Origin: Azospirillum sp. TSA2s
Lineage (GTDB): Bacteria; Pseudomonadota; Alphaproteobacteria; Azospirillales; Azospirillaceae
Direction: 5' to 3'
Length of the DNA: 64,000 nt
Assembly (NCBI RefSeq): GCF_004923315.1
Contig: NZ_CP039650.1
Location: forward strand, 1,253,501 to 1,317,500
A program made the translations under genes and the position numbers. The notes beneath the pieces are model-generated. The model saw only the letters and a list, made by a program, of their open reading frames with translations, was not told the DNA's origin and ran no database searches. Position 1 is the stretch's first letter. Each line of letters starts with the position of its first letter. Shown here in pieces: positions 26,208-34,422 of this stretch.

Positions 26208-28526
26208 ATGACCGACACCCTCGACACGGCAACCGGTGGCGGCGGTATGGAGGGGGGAATGGACGTCCGTTTCGACGGCACCTCGTCGCGCCGGCTGCTC
26301 GCCCGGCTGCGCGACATCATGGCCGGGTCGGGGTCGGGGCAGGACCGGCTGGACAAGATCGTCACGCTGATCGCGGCGGAGATGAAGGCCGACGTCTGCT
26401 CCTGCTACGTCATGCGCGCCGGCGAGGTGCTGGAGCTGTTCTCCACCGAGGGCCTGAACAAGACCGCCGTCCACAACACCCGCCTGCGCGTGGGCGAGGG
26501 CATCGTCGGCTACATCGCCGGCCACGCCCGCCCGGTGGCGCTGGACAATGCGCCCTCCCACCCCAGCTTCGCCTACCGCCCGGAGACGGGCGAGGACCCG
26601 TTCCAGTCGCTGGCCGGCGTGCCGATCCTGCGCGGCAGCAAGGTGCGCGGCGTGCTGGTGATCCAGCACAAGGACCGCCGCCGCTATGTCGAGGAGGAGG
26701 TGGAAACCCTCCAGACCATCGCCATGGTCGTCGCCGAACTGGTGGCCCAGAGCGAACTGGTCAACCCGGTGGAGGTCACCACCACCGGCGACCCCGTGCT
26801 GCTGCCGGCCCGCCTGTCGGGCACGGCGATGAGCGCCGGGCTGGCCATAGGCCTTGCCGTCATCCACCGGCCGCAGCTGACCGTCCGCCAGATGGTGGCG
26901 GAGGATGCCGATGCCGAGCTGGAGCGGTTCAACACCGCGCTGCAGACCATGCACAGCGCCATCGACGACCTGCTGGAAGCGGCGTCGCTGGCGGGCCTCA
27001 GCGAACCGCGCGACATCCTGGAAACCTACCGGATGTTCGCCGAGGACCGCGGCTGGCTGTCGCGCATCCGCGAGGCGATCCGCGTCGGCCTGACGGCGGA
27101 GGCGGCGGTGCAGCAGGTGCAGAACGACACCCGCGCCCGCATGAGCCACCTGACCGATCCCTACATCCGGGAACGGTTGATGGATTTCGAGGACCTGACC
27201 AACAGGTTGCTGCAACATCTGGCCGGCAAGACCACCGGCACCGACAGCGCGACACTGCCGGACGACATGATCCTGGTCGCCCGTTCCATGGGGCCGGCGG
27301 AACTGCTGGATTACGACCGCACCCGCCTGCGCGGCCTGCTGCTGGAGGAAGGATCCCCGGCCAGCCATGTCTGCATCGTCGCCCGCGCGCTGAACATCCC
27401 GGTGGTGCAGGCGGGCGACGCGCTGAACCGGATCGAGCCGCTGGACCAGCTGATCGTCGACGGCGACCATGGGCAGGTCTTCATCCGCCCGGCCGAAGAC
27501 ATCCAGATGGCCTTCGGCGAAGCGGTGGCGTTGCAGCACCGCAAGGAGCAGATGTATGCGGAGATCCGCAAATTCCCGTCGGTGACGCGCGACGGGGTGC
27601 CGATCTCCATGCATCTGAACTGCGGCCTGCTGATCGACCTGCCGCACCTGACCGCCAGCGGGGCGGAGGGCGTCGGTCTCTACCGCACCGAAATCCCCTT
27701 CATGGTCCGCGCCTCCTACCCCGACGTGAAGGCGCAGACCGACCTCTATTCCCGCATCATGGACGAGGTCGGCGAGAAGCCGATCGTCTTCCGCACGCTG
27801 GATGTGGGCGGCGACAAGATGCTGCCCTACATGACCGGCGGCGAGGAGGAGAACCCGGCGCTGGGCTGGCGCGCGGTGCGCATCGGGCTCGACCACCCGT
27901 CGCTGCTGCGCCAGCAGTTGCGCGCCCTGCTGCAGGCCGCCGCCGGCCGGCCGCTGTCGGTGATGTTCCCGATGATCGCCGAGGTCGCGGAGTTCGACGG
28001 CGCCCGCCGCCTGCTGGCGCTGGAGCTGAAGCGGCTGGCCGCCCAGGGTATCGAGCCGCCCAGCAGCCTGCGCGTCGGCACGATGCTGGAGGTGCCGTCG
28101 CTGTTGTGGCAACTTCCGGCATTGCTGCCCAAGCTGGATTTCCTGTCGGTCGGCTCCAACGACCTGACCCAGTATCTGTTCGCCGCCGACCGCGGCAACC
28201 CGCGCACCTCGACCCGCTACGACCCGCTTTCGCCGTCGATGCTGTGCGTGCTGCGCCGGCTGGTCGACGAATGCGCCCGGCACAAGGTGTCGCTCAGCAT
28301 CTGTGGCGAGATGGCCGGCCGGCCGCTCGATGCCATGGCGCTGATCGGCGTCGGCTTCCGCACTTTGTCGATGTCGCCGCCATCGGTCGGTCCGGTGAAG
28401 ACGATGCTGCGCTCGCTCGAGGTGGCGGCGTTGCGGGATTACATGAGCGGGCTCTACACCGGGGCCGACCACAGCCTGCGCGACAAGCTGAAGACCTTCG
28501 CCAAGGACCATGGCGTGATCATCTGA
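26208..28526 (+). CDS. ptsP: Phosphoenolpyruvate-protein phosphotransferase with GAF domain (EI-Ntr)
   Basis: The first enzyme of the nitrogen PTS; it takes phosphate from PEP onto a histidine and passes it to NPr and then EIIA-Ntr (ptsN in this window). The 772 residues show an N-terminal GAF domain (about 35-175, with VGEGIVGYIAGHARPVALDN), which in EI-Ntr senses glutamine or 2-oxoglutarate. The PEP-utiliser domain follows, with phosphorylated His387 in EEGSPASHVCIVARALNIP. The TIM-barrel PEP-binding domain (about 480-760) has GVGLYRTEIPFM, FRTLDVGGDKMLPYM, FLSVGSNDLTQYLFAADRGN and the Cys of SICGEMAGRP. It is followed by a strong terminator at 28566. Confidence 0.96.
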   Translation: MTDTLDTATGGGGMEGGMDVRFDGTSSRRLLARLRDIMAGSGSGQDRLDKIVTLIAAEMKADVCSCYVMRAGEVLELFSTEGLNKTAVHNTRLRVGEGIVGYIAGHARPVALDNAPSHPSFAYRPETGEDPFQSLAGVPILRGSKVRGVLVIQHKDRRRYVEEEVETLQTIAMVVAELVAQSELVNPVEVTTTGDPVLLPARLSGTAMSAGLAIGLAVIHRPQLTVRQMVAEDADAELERFNTALQTMHSAIDDLLEAASLAGLSEPRDILETYRMFAEDRGWLSRIREAIRVGLTAEAAVQQVQNDTRARMSHLTDPYIRERLMDFEDLTNRLLQHLAGKTTGTDSATLPDDMILVARSMGPAELLDYDRTRLRGLLLEEGSPASHVCIVARALNIPVVQAGDALNRIEPLDQLIVDGDHGQVFIRPAEDIQMAFGEAVALQHRKEQMYAEIRKFPSVTRDGVPISMHLNCGLLIDLPHLTASGAEGVGLYRTEIPFMVRASYPDVKAQTDLYSRIMDEVGEKPIVFRTLDVGGDKMLPYMTGGEEENPALGWRAVRIGLDHPSLLRQQLRALLQAAAGRPLSVMFPMIAEVAEFDGARRLLALELKRLAAQGIEPPSSLRVGTMLEVPSLLWQLPALLPKLDFLSVGSNDLTQYLFAADRGNPRTSTRYDPLSPSMLCVLRRLVDECARHKVSLSICGEMAGRPLDAMALIGVGFRTLSMSPPSVGPVKTMLRSLEVAALRDYMSGLYTGADHSLRDKLKTFAKDHGVII

Positions 28527-28565
28527 GGGACTGTCGCCTCGATCACATCGACCTTGTCGTAAAGT

Positions 28566-28600
28566 AAAAAGGGCGGAGCCGTTGTGGCGCCGCCCTTTTT
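28566..28600 (+). terminator. Rho-independent terminator after ptsP
   Basis: AAAAAGGGCGG (28566-28576) pairs with CCGCCCTTTTT (28590-28600) around a 13-base loop. It closes the lysC-flavoprotein-ptsP unit and can also act leftward. Confidence 0.88.
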
Positions 28601-28761
28601 CATTGGCCGCTCTTGCCGAAAAAATAGGCTGAGAAATAGAAGGGGCAATCAGCGGGGTGCCGGCGTAATCCATTCGCGCCGCGATCCGAGGTGAAGCAAA
28701 ATCACGAAAACGTGAAGAAGTGCGCGCGAAGCCTGATATGCTTTTTCATCGGAGGGCCTTC

Positions 28762-29571
28762 ATGCGCATTCGCCTGGGTTACCGGCTGAATTTCAGCTTT
28801 CCCGCCCCCACACCGATGATCGTGATGCTGAACGTGCATTACACGCGCGTCGGCGATCTGGAGCGGCCCGACCACATCGTCACCAGCGTACCGGCGCCGA
28901 TCCAGGGCTATCGCGACAGCTTCGGCAACTGGTGCAGCCGGCTGGTCGCGCCCGCCGGCCCCGTCACCATCAGTGCCGACAGCATCATCCGCGACAGCGG
29001 CGCGCAAGACCCGGTGAACCACGGCGCCGTGCAGCACCGCGTGGACGAGTTGCCGGCCGACACCCTGCTGTTCCTTCTGGGAAGCCGCTATTGCGAGACC
29101 GACGTCCTGTCGGACGAGGCTTGGCGGCTGTTCGCGGGCACCCCGCCGGGCTGGGCGCGGGTCCAGGCGATTTGCGACTTCGTCCACGGGCATGTGACGT
29201 TCGGCTACGAGCATTCGCGCCCAACGCGGACCGCCGCCCAGACCTATGCCGAGAAGCGCGGGGTCTGCCGCGACTATGCCCATCTCGCCATCGCCTTCTG
29301 CCGCGCCATGAACATTCCCGCGCGCTACTGCACCGGCTATATCAGCGACATCGGCCAGCCGCCGCCCTATGCGTCGATGGATTTCGCCGCCTGGATGGAG
29401 GTATATCTGGGCGGCCGCTGGCATGTCTTCGACCCGCGGAACAACGCTCCCCGGATCGGGCGCATTCTGATCGCGCAGGGACGCGACGCGGCCGACGTGC
29501 CGCTCACCCACACCTTCGGTCCCAACACCCTGACGGAATTTCAGGTCTGGACCGACGAGGTGACCGCCTGA
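28762..29571 (+). CDS. Transglutaminase-like superfamily protein with altered His position
   Basis: A 269-residue cytoplasmic-type protein with an N-terminal beta domain (1-110) followed by a transglutaminase-like core. The nucleophile motif RGVCRDYAHLAIAFCRAMN is present, with the downstream Asp in GGRWHVFDPRNNAPRIGRI. Between them, where relatives often have DFHAW, this protein reads MDFAAWMEVYL, so the expected His is Ala. Without that His it may be non-proteolytic or use another residue. Start ATG 28762 has a clean GGAGGG six bases upstream; the ATG at 28720 would add 14 residues. It is monocistronic, and a convergent small gene ends 19 bases after its stop. The cellular substrate of this group is unknown. 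Confidence 0.82.
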   Translation: MRIRLGYRLNFSFPAPTPMIVMLNVHYTRVGDLERPDHIVTSVPAPIQGYRDSFGNWCSRLVAPAGPVTISADSIIRDSGAQDPVNHGAVQHRVDELPADTLLFLLGSRYCETDVLSDEAWRLFAGTPPGWARVQAICDFVHGHVTFGYEHSRPTRTAAQTYAEKRGVCRDYAHLAIAFCRAMNIPARYCTGYISDIGQPPPYASMDFAAWMEVYLGGRWHVFDPRNNAPRIGRILIAQGRDAADVPLTHTFGPNTLTEFQVWTDEVTA

Positions 29572-29590
29572 TCCGCGTCCGTCCTTTCGT

Positions 29591-29947
29591 TTATGCCTGG
29601 CCCACCGCCACTTGGGCCGCCGTGGCGTCCAGTGCCGGGGAGGATGGCGGGACGGGCGTACGGGCCCGTTCGCGTCGCGGAAGCTGTGCAATCCGGTGCA
29701 AATCCGTTACCCAGGGCGACGGGTAGCTGTCGGTGCCGAAGACCCAGACGGCATCGACGACGCCATCCGGCTTGCGCAGCAGCACGCGGGCGTCGTGGCC
29801 GTCCTTTCCGGCTTGGTTGGCGGCCTGCACCGCGGCGATCAGCGCGCCGGCCTGTCCACTGGGGAAGGGGCCATAGCGCTCCCCCTCGAACCGGATGAAC
29901 CAGCCGTCCGTTCGGCACGACACGATGTAATGGGCTGAAAGGCTCAT
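29591..29947 (-). CDS. Small DUF2188-like protein
   Basis: A 118-residue protein starting MSLSAHYIVSCRTDGWFIRF. A first half of short beta strands (IVSCRTDGWFIRFEGERYGP, then a helix rich in Ala and VLLRKPDGVVDAVWVFG) is reminiscent of the DUF2188 fold, a small alpha-beta domain of unknown role; this is a shape-based guess. The second half is Pro/Arg-rich and low in complexity. Start ATG 29947 has AAGGAG ten bases upstream. The upstream partner stops four bases before it, so the two small genes probably form an operon. It ends tail-to-tail with the transglutaminase-like gene. Confidence 0.6.
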   Translation of the reverse strand: MSLSAHYIVSCRTDGWFIRFEGERYGPFPSGQAGALIAAVQAANQAGKDGHDARVLLRKPDGVVDAVWVFGTDSYPSPWVTDLHRIAQLPRRERARTPVPPSSPALDATAAQVAVGQA

Positions 29948-29951
29948 AAGA

Positions 29952-30191
29952 TCACTGCTCCTTGAAGGCGGTCGCGCCGGCGGCACGGGCCATGGTGAGA
30001 CGGGTCAGCAAGGCGCCCCGTGGCAGGCCGGCATGGCCCTGTGGCGGAAAAGCGGGGGGAAGCCGGCCAGCCTCCGTGCCCTGGGGCAGCGGATGCCAGC
30101 GGCGCTCGGCATTGGTCCAGCGCAGTTGCTCGCGCAGCAGGTCGGCGCCATGGGGGCATTGCCCCTCGATGGAGTGGAGCGGGGATGTCAT
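29952..30191 (-). CDS. Hypothetical 79-residue protein
   Basis: I do not recognise it. It begins MTSPLHSIEGQCPHGADLLR and is mostly polar with many Pro, Gly, His and Arg and no membrane segment; the composition would also fit a chance frame. In its favour, ATG 30191 has GGGGG seven bases upstream, and the stop is four bases before the well-supported start of the next gene, which suggests coupling. An ATG six bases further upstream (30197) is the alternative start. Confidence 0.4.
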   Translation of the reverse strand: MTSPLHSIEGQCPHGADLLREQLRWTNAERRWHPLPQGTEAGRLPPAFPPQGHAGLPRGALLTRLTMARAAGATAFKEQ

Positions 30192-30696
30192 GGCCATTCC
30201 CCCGGCCGGGATGTCAGAATGAAGAAGGCAAGGCTTGTCCCTGCGTCCATGGGTGCTCTCCGACACTGTTCTCCGACGATGGCCGGATGATCGGCAAGAT
30301 CGGTGGTCATGCCGTCCGGATGGAGTCACGCCAGGAAAACGCTTCGGATGCACCATCCTCGGCAAAGAGGAAGCAAGCCTGGAGTGGCTTCGGTAAATTT
30401 CAAATGGTGATCCGCTGAGAAAATTGCAATGAATGTTTTAAATGTACCGTGAGTTTCTTGGTCAGCCAAATCGAGAACAAAGGTATTTTTGCCGGGGTTT
30501 TATGGGATCATTCTCTGGTTTCATTGTAATTTCCTGTGGAAGACGAGGCTGGTTGTCCGGACATCTGCAGGAGTCCGGACAGCCAGCGCGCCTTCGGCCG
30601 GCCGCTCCACGCCTGCGTCTGCTGCAACGCTGCGCCGCCGCCGATGCCGCCGCCCTCCTGCCCGGACGCTGGTCTGAACGGGGCGTGATTCTGCCA
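30192..30696. other. Gene-free interval, partly A+T-rich, with one strong inverted repeat
   Basis: No convincing gene is seen in these 505 bases. Positions 30400-30540 are markedly richer in A+T than the surroundings. The inverted repeat at 30549-30586 is the only clear structure. A plus-strand open frame crosses it from 30442 to 31332, but over most of its length it mirrors the exported protein gene on the other strand. Confidence 0.6.
30549..30586. repeat. 14-bp inverted repeat with TGTCCGGAC core
   Basis: CTGGTTGTCCGGAC (30549-30562) faces GTCCGGACAGCCAG (30573-30586) with one mismatch and a 10-base loop. No T-run follows on either strand, so it could be an operator or an RNA hairpin rather than a classical terminator. 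It lies 111 bases past the stop of the 30697-31296 gene. Confidence 0.55.
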
Positions 30697-31296
30697 TCAA
30701 TGACTGAACTCCCCTCTCGCCATGGCGAGGTGGTGCATCTGGTGGTGGCCTCCCTGGGCCATGATGCCGATGAACCCAAGTCCCCGGATATGGGCCGTCT
30801 GCTTCGGGTCGGCGGCGGTGACGGTCAGCGAGACGCCGTTCGGCAAAGGCTCGGCCTTGACGGTCCAGCCGTTCGTGCCATCGATCTCGTGAGCGTGCGC
30901 CGGGACCATGCGGCGGATCGCTTCCAGGGTCCGCCCGTCTCCGGTGACGGCATAGATGGCTCCGCCGTCCACCGGGGTCGCAACGGCCGTCGCGTTGAGC
31001 GTGACTTCGTTCATGTCGACGAGGTGCCGGCGCAGCGCCTCGATGTCCACCCGGGACCAGTCGGTGGCCGGGTCGGCCTCCAGGATGCGGACGATCTCCT
31101 GAATGGTGCCGAAGGCATCCTGGCCGGGCATGGTCGGGACCGCGCCGGATGGCGGCATGGCGGTGCCGGCATGCTGGGTGCCATGATGGGCGGTGTGGTC
31201 CATCGGCATCGCGGTCTGAGCCGCGGCTCTCCCAAATCCGATGCCAAGTCCAACGGCGGTGACGAGGGCGAGGGTGGCGGCGGTGCGGATCGGCAT
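30697..31296 (-). CDS. Exported His-rich protein of unknown function
   Basis: A 199-residue protein with a signal peptide (MPIRTAATLALVTAVGLGIG, cleavage probably after AAA). Next comes a His/Met-rich stretch (MPMDHTAHHGTQHAG) and then a soluble domain that starts DAFGTIQEIVRILEADPATD. The C-terminus is again His-rich (GGHHQMHHLAMARG). I have a vague memory of similar unnamed proteins in other alphaproteobacteria, without a known role. The His/Met pattern suggests metal binding in the periplasm. Start ATG 31296 has a perfect AGGAGG five bases upstream. It is transcribed away from the Crp/Fnr gene, with the 26-bp palindrome 52 bases upstream of its start, so it is a likely target of that regulator. 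Confidence 0.75.
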   Translation of the reverse strand: MPIRTAATLALVTAVGLGIGFGRAAAQTAMPMDHTAHHGTQHAGTAMPPSGAVPTMPGQDAFGTIQEIVRILEADPATDWSRVDIEALRRHLVDMNEVTLNATAVATPVDGGAIYAVTGDGRTLEAIRRMVPAHAHEIDGTNGWTVKAEPLPNGVSLTVTAADPKQTAHIRGLGFIGIMAQGGHHQMHHLAMARGEFSH

Positions 31297-31347
31297 GGGA
31301 TCCTCCTGGTGGGTGACTTCCTCGGACGGTAGCCGGACTCCCTGCGA

Positions 31348-31373
31348 CGCCATATGATTGCAATCATATGGCG
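31348..31373. promoter_or_regulatory. 26-bp perfect palindrome, likely Crp/Fnr-type operator
   Basis: The centre is ATGATTGCAATCAT, extended symmetrically by AT-CAT-GGC on each side to 26 bases without a mismatch. The core ATGAT-N4-ATCAT has the same spacing as FNR/FixK boxes (TTGAT-N4-ATCAA) with one base changed per half-site. It sits between the divergent starts of the exported His-rich protein (31296) and the Crp/Fnr gene (31396), fitting auto- and cross-regulation. Confidence 0.7.
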
Positions 31374-31395
31374 GAGAATTCCGGGTGAGGCGGTT

Positions 31396-32037
31396 TTGGG
31401 AAAGCTGGGGGCAAGCGCATGGGTCGGACTCGTCGAACCGCAACGGCTCCATCGCCGAAGCCTGAAGCTGGGCGAGGTGTTGTTCCGGCAGGGCGATCCG
31501 ACCGTGGCGGTGTTTCATGTCGGCCGGGGCCGGGTGCGCCTCGTGCGGCACCTCGAAGACGGTTCGTCGGTGACGCTGCACGTTGCCCGCACCGGTGAGA
31601 GTTTTGCCGAGGCCGCCCTGTGGGCGGAGGCCTACCACTGCGATGGCGTCGCCGAGACGCCATCCGAGGTCACGGTGATCCCGAAGCCGGACCTGCTCGC
31701 CGCCCTGGAGGACAACCCACAGGCCGCGCTTGCGCTGGCCCGTGGGCTTGCGTCCCATGTCCGCGACCTGCGCAGCCGGCTGGAACTGCGGAACATCCGG
31801 TCGGCGCCGGAGAGGGTCGTGGCGTGGCTTCGGCTCCAGGTGTCGGGCGACCCGCCGATGCTGCGGCTCGACCGGCCTTGGACGGAGATCGCCGCCGAGA
31901 TCGGGCTGACGCACGAGGCCATTTACCGGGCCTTGGCCGTCTTGGAGCGCACGGGGCGGCTTGTCCGTGAGAATGGGGTGGTGACGCTCTCCGCCGGTTC
32001 GGGAACGATCGAGGACGCTGCCCGAAAGGATCGGTGA
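31396..32037 (+). CDS. Crp/Fnr family transcriptional regulator
   Basis: A 213-residue regulator with an N-terminal cyclic-nucleotide-type beta-barrel (about 15-110, with LKLGEVLFRQGDPTVAVFHV and GESFAEAALWAEAYHCDG) and a dimer helix. A C-terminal winged HTH follows (about 150-200), with recognition segment EIGLTHEAIYRALAVLERTG. It lacks the N-terminal cysteines of [4Fe-4S] FNR and contains almost no Cys, so it does not sense oxygen in that way; the effector is unknown. I prefer TTG 31396, preceded by GTGAGG. The ATG at 31354 lies inside the palindrome and would put the operator in the coding sequence. Neighbouring respiratory and metal-related genes are possible targets. Confidence 0.83.
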   Translation: MGKLGASAWVGLVEPQRLHRRSLKLGEVLFRQGDPTVAVFHVGRGRVRLVRHLEDGSSVTLHVARTGESFAEAALWAEAYHCDGVAETPSEVTVIPKPDLLAALEDNPQAALALARGLASHVRDLRSRLELRNIRSAPERVVAWLRLQVSGDPPMLRLDRPWTEIAAEIGLTHEAIYRALAVLERTGRLVRENGVVTLSAGSGTIEDAARKDR

Positions 32038-32164
32038 CGGACCGAGCGCCGCCGTACCGTTGCCCAGTCGCCAACCGGGGCCGCCCGTGTTGGAATACGG
32101 GGCGCCGTTCAGGCGTCGATCAGGCGGCCCGCATTTCCGCGGACCGCAAAACGGGAGGAACACC

Positions 32165-32416
32165 ATGCTCAGGAACGTCGCTTTGGCAGCCGTCTTCGCC
32201 GTCGCCCTGACCGGTCCGGCGCTCGCCAACAGCTGTCCCAAACACATGGCCGCCATCGACCAGGCCCTGGCGGCCAACCCGAAGCTGAGCGCTGACCAGA
32301 TGACGCAGGTGAAGAAGCTCCGCGCCGATGGCGAGACGTTCCATAAGCAGGGCAAGCATGCCGAGTCGGAGGCGACGCTCGCCCAGGCTGAAACCATCCT
32401 CGGCATCAAGAAGTGA
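32165..32416 (+). CDS. Small exported protein (83 residues)
   Basis: It has a clear signal peptide (MLRNVALAAVFAVALTGPAL, cleavage after ALA, maturing at NSCPKHM) and a short helical, Lys/Gln-rich mature part (CPKHMAAIDQALAANPKL). The mature chain is about 60 residues with one Cys. I do not recognise a named family; similar small helical exported proteins occur in Azospirillum-like genomes. Start ATG 32165 has GGGAGGA eight bases upstream. It lies 127 bases after the Crp/Fnr gene on the same strand and is convergent with the oxidase operon; no terminator is evident in the short gap. Confidence 0.7.
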   Translation: MLRNVALAAVFAVALTGPALANSCPKHMAAIDQALAANPKLSADQMTQVKKLRADGETFHKQGKHAESEATLAQAETILGIKK

Positions 32417-32491
32417 TACAGGGTGCCATGGGGGCGGAGCGATGCTCATGCCCCCATGGCGCCCCCTTTTATGGCACCGTCGTGCAGCGGT

Positions 32492-32683
32492 TCAGCCCCT
32501 GGGCGCCTTCCGGCTGACGGCGACCAGCACTCCGGCGAGCCCCAGGAACAGCATCGCGCCGCCGCCCCAGACCCGGACGTAACCGGGCATCCCAAGACTG
32601 GGGACCAGGGCGTAGACGGCGGCGAGCACCGCCCATACGGCGGCGATGACGACAACGAGCCAAAGCTCTTCGTTCATTCTCAT
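32492..32683 (-). CDS. Small membrane protein, probable third subunit of the oxidase-like complex
   Basis: A 63-residue protein with two hydrophobic helices (LWLVVVIAAVWAVLAAVYAL and a second one around GGGAMLFLGLAGVLVAVS) joined by a short polar loop. It starts 30 bases after the stop of the subunit I-like gene and has AGGAGA upstream of ATG 32683. Small one- or two-helix subunits of this kind accompany many heme-copper oxidases. I infer membership from position and topology only. Confidence 0.65.
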   Translation of the reverse strand: MRMNEELWLVVVIAAVWAVLAAVYALVPSLGMPGYVRVWGGGAMLFLGLAGVLVAVSRKAPRG

Positions 32684-32713
32684 GACGGGTCTCCTGCGCT
32701 CAGTGGCCGTCGC

Positions 32714-34405
32714 TCAGTGGCCGTGCCCGCCGCCGATCACGATGATCGGCAGCGACTGGATCAGCTGGAACGCGACGATGGTGAAGACGTACATGGCGGC
32801 GACCAGGGCCGCGACCGACAGCGGCCCGGTCCAGGCCGGGGCTGTGCCGACGCCGCGCGAGCCGGTCCGCCAATCGACCACCGGCGCCTGCTCGATCGAC
32901 GGGCGTAGCGACAGCAGCGTGCGGATGACGCCGTAGACGCTGACCGAGATGGCGATGGCGAAGATTGTGGCGCCGACGCCGACCAGGGCCATCAGCACCG
33001 GCCATGCCGCCGGGGCCATACCGCCGTAGCTGAGGTCGAAGACGCGGCGCGGCACCCCCATGAACCCGGCGGTGATGCCGGCCGCGCCGAAGATCAGCAG
33101 GCCGAGTGTCACGACGGCCGGCATGCGCCGCAGCAGGTCCGGGCGCCACAGGCTGCCTCCGCCAAGTGCCGGCAGGATCACCATCAGCGCCGCCAGGAAG
33201 GTCTGGGTCAGCACGCCGACGGCGAAGAAGTGGAAATAGCCGGGGACGAAGACGGTATCGCTCAGCATCGGCGCCAGCTTCTCCTGGATCAGGACGAAGG
33301 CGAAGGTGATGCCCAGCATCATGTTCACCACCGCCCAGCCCATGGTCGCCATCGCCGGATTGTGCCAGGGCAGCCCCCGCATCCAGCCGAAGAAGCCGGT
33401 GGCGCCGCGCGCCCGGGCGCTGGCTTCCAGCGAGGAGACGATGATGGCGAAGGCCGCCAGGGTCGGCACCGAGACGAACAGCGACAGCAGCGAGCCGACG
33501 ACCCGCAAGCTCTCCGACAGGGTCGGCTCCAGGAACATGTGGTAGAGGCTGGTCGGCGGCACGAAGACCAGATAGGCGGCGAAGACGATCTTCGACAGGC
33601 GGGCGCCGTGGATCGACGTCACCCCGGTCAGGTGTTCGCTCAGCACGTACCACACCAGCACGGTCGCCATCAGCGGCAGATAGTGCAGGTTGTGGAACAG
33701 GATGTGCCACTCGGTGCCGTGGTCGGCCGGGAACGGTCCCGTGCCGAGCGCCCACAGCAGGCCGGGCAGGAAGGCGTTGGTCGCGGCGATCGCGCTGACG
33801 ACCAGGAACCCCGCCCAGGCGAACAGGGCGAAGCCGATGGAGGTGAACTCGCTGGCCTCGCCACGCAGCCGGGGCTGGAGCACGGTCGCGATGCCGCTGA
33901 TGGCGGACGCCACCAGCCCTGCCGAAAGCAGCAGGTAGCCGAGCGCGAAGACCCCGACGGAGCGCGGGTCGTCCGCGGCCAGTTCGGGGCTGCCGTCGTA
34001 GAGCAGCGGCGTGCCGGTGGCGGAGATCCACTCGCTGACGCCGAAGCCCGCCAGCATCAGGGCGGCACCGAGCCATGCCAATGGGCGCAGGGCGAGGCCT
34101 CGGCCGTTCTCGGCCGCCGCCAGCACCAGCAGCAGGGCTGCCTGGATCAGGTAGAGCCAATAGAAGAACACGGACACGCCGTGCAGGGTCAGGATGCGGT
34201 AGGCGTCATCCGGAAAGACGGTGAGCGCCCCGGCGCGGGCGAGCGCAGTCACGAAGCCGCCAACCAACCCCAGCACAAGCGCCAGCAGGGCGGCGCCGAA
34301 CAGCAGCGTGAGAAGGGCCTTGTCGGCCGACGGCAGGGAGGCAACCCGAGCCGTGAGGCGCGAGCGCGAGCCGACAGGGGCGACGGAGGTCGAAATGGTG
34401 TCCAT
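32714..34405 (-). CDS. Heme-copper oxidase subunit I-like protein with altered active-site ligands
   Basis: A 563-residue membrane protein with about 13-14 helices, resembling B-type (ba3) oxidase subunit I. Low-spin heme ligands appear intact: His75 in LTLHGVSVFF and His392 in PGYFHFF. The CuB/Tyr segment reads WHILFHNLHYLPLM, where His238 and Tyr242 have the spacing of the His-Tyr pair of ba3 enzymes. The usual HH pair in helix VII becomes Tyr288-His289 (TSLYHMFLEP), and the high-spin heme His before His392 is Tyr390. It may therefore be a degenerate oxidase, a reductase with a rearranged metal site, or a heme-b electron carrier. Start ATG 34405 follows GAGGAGG. Subunit II is 17 bases upstream, so the genes are cotranscribed. 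Confidence 0.8.
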   Translation of the reverse strand: MDTISTSVAPVGSRSRLTARVASLPSADKALLTLLFGAALLALVLGLVGGFVTALARAGALTVFPDDAYRILTLHGVSVFFYWLYLIQAALLLVLAAAENGRGLALRPLAWLGAALMLAGFGVSEWISATGTPLLYDGSPELAADDPRSVGVFALGYLLLSAGLVASAISGIATVLQPRLRGEASEFTSIGFALFAWAGFLVVSAIAATNAFLPGLLWALGTGPFPADHGTEWHILFHNLHYLPLMATVLVWYVLSEHLTGVTSIHGARLSKIVFAAYLVFVPPTSLYHMFLEPTLSESLRVVGSLLSLFVSVPTLAAFAIIVSSLEASARARGATGFFGWMRGLPWHNPAMATMGWAVVNMMLGITFAFVLIQEKLAPMLSDTVFVPGYFHFFAVGVLTQTFLAALMVILPALGGGSLWRPDLLRRMPAVVTLGLLIFGAAGITAGFMGVPRRVFDLSYGGMAPAAWPVLMALVGVGATIFAIAISVSVYGVIRTLLSLRPSIEQAPVVDWRTGSRGVGTAPAWTGPLSVAALVAAMYVFTIVAFQLIQSLPIIVIGGGHGH

Positions 34406-34422
34406 GGTGGAGCCTCCTCGGG

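Noticed and set aside
25713-28673. 986-codon minus-strand frame opposite ptsP
   Set aside because: Shadow of ptsP; the real gene has all EI-Ntr motifs on the other strand.
30442-31332. 296-codon plus-strand frame starting in the A+T-rich gap
   Set aside because: From about 30700 it is the antisense of the exported His-rich protein, and the first 80 codons match nothing I know; there is no ribosome binding site.
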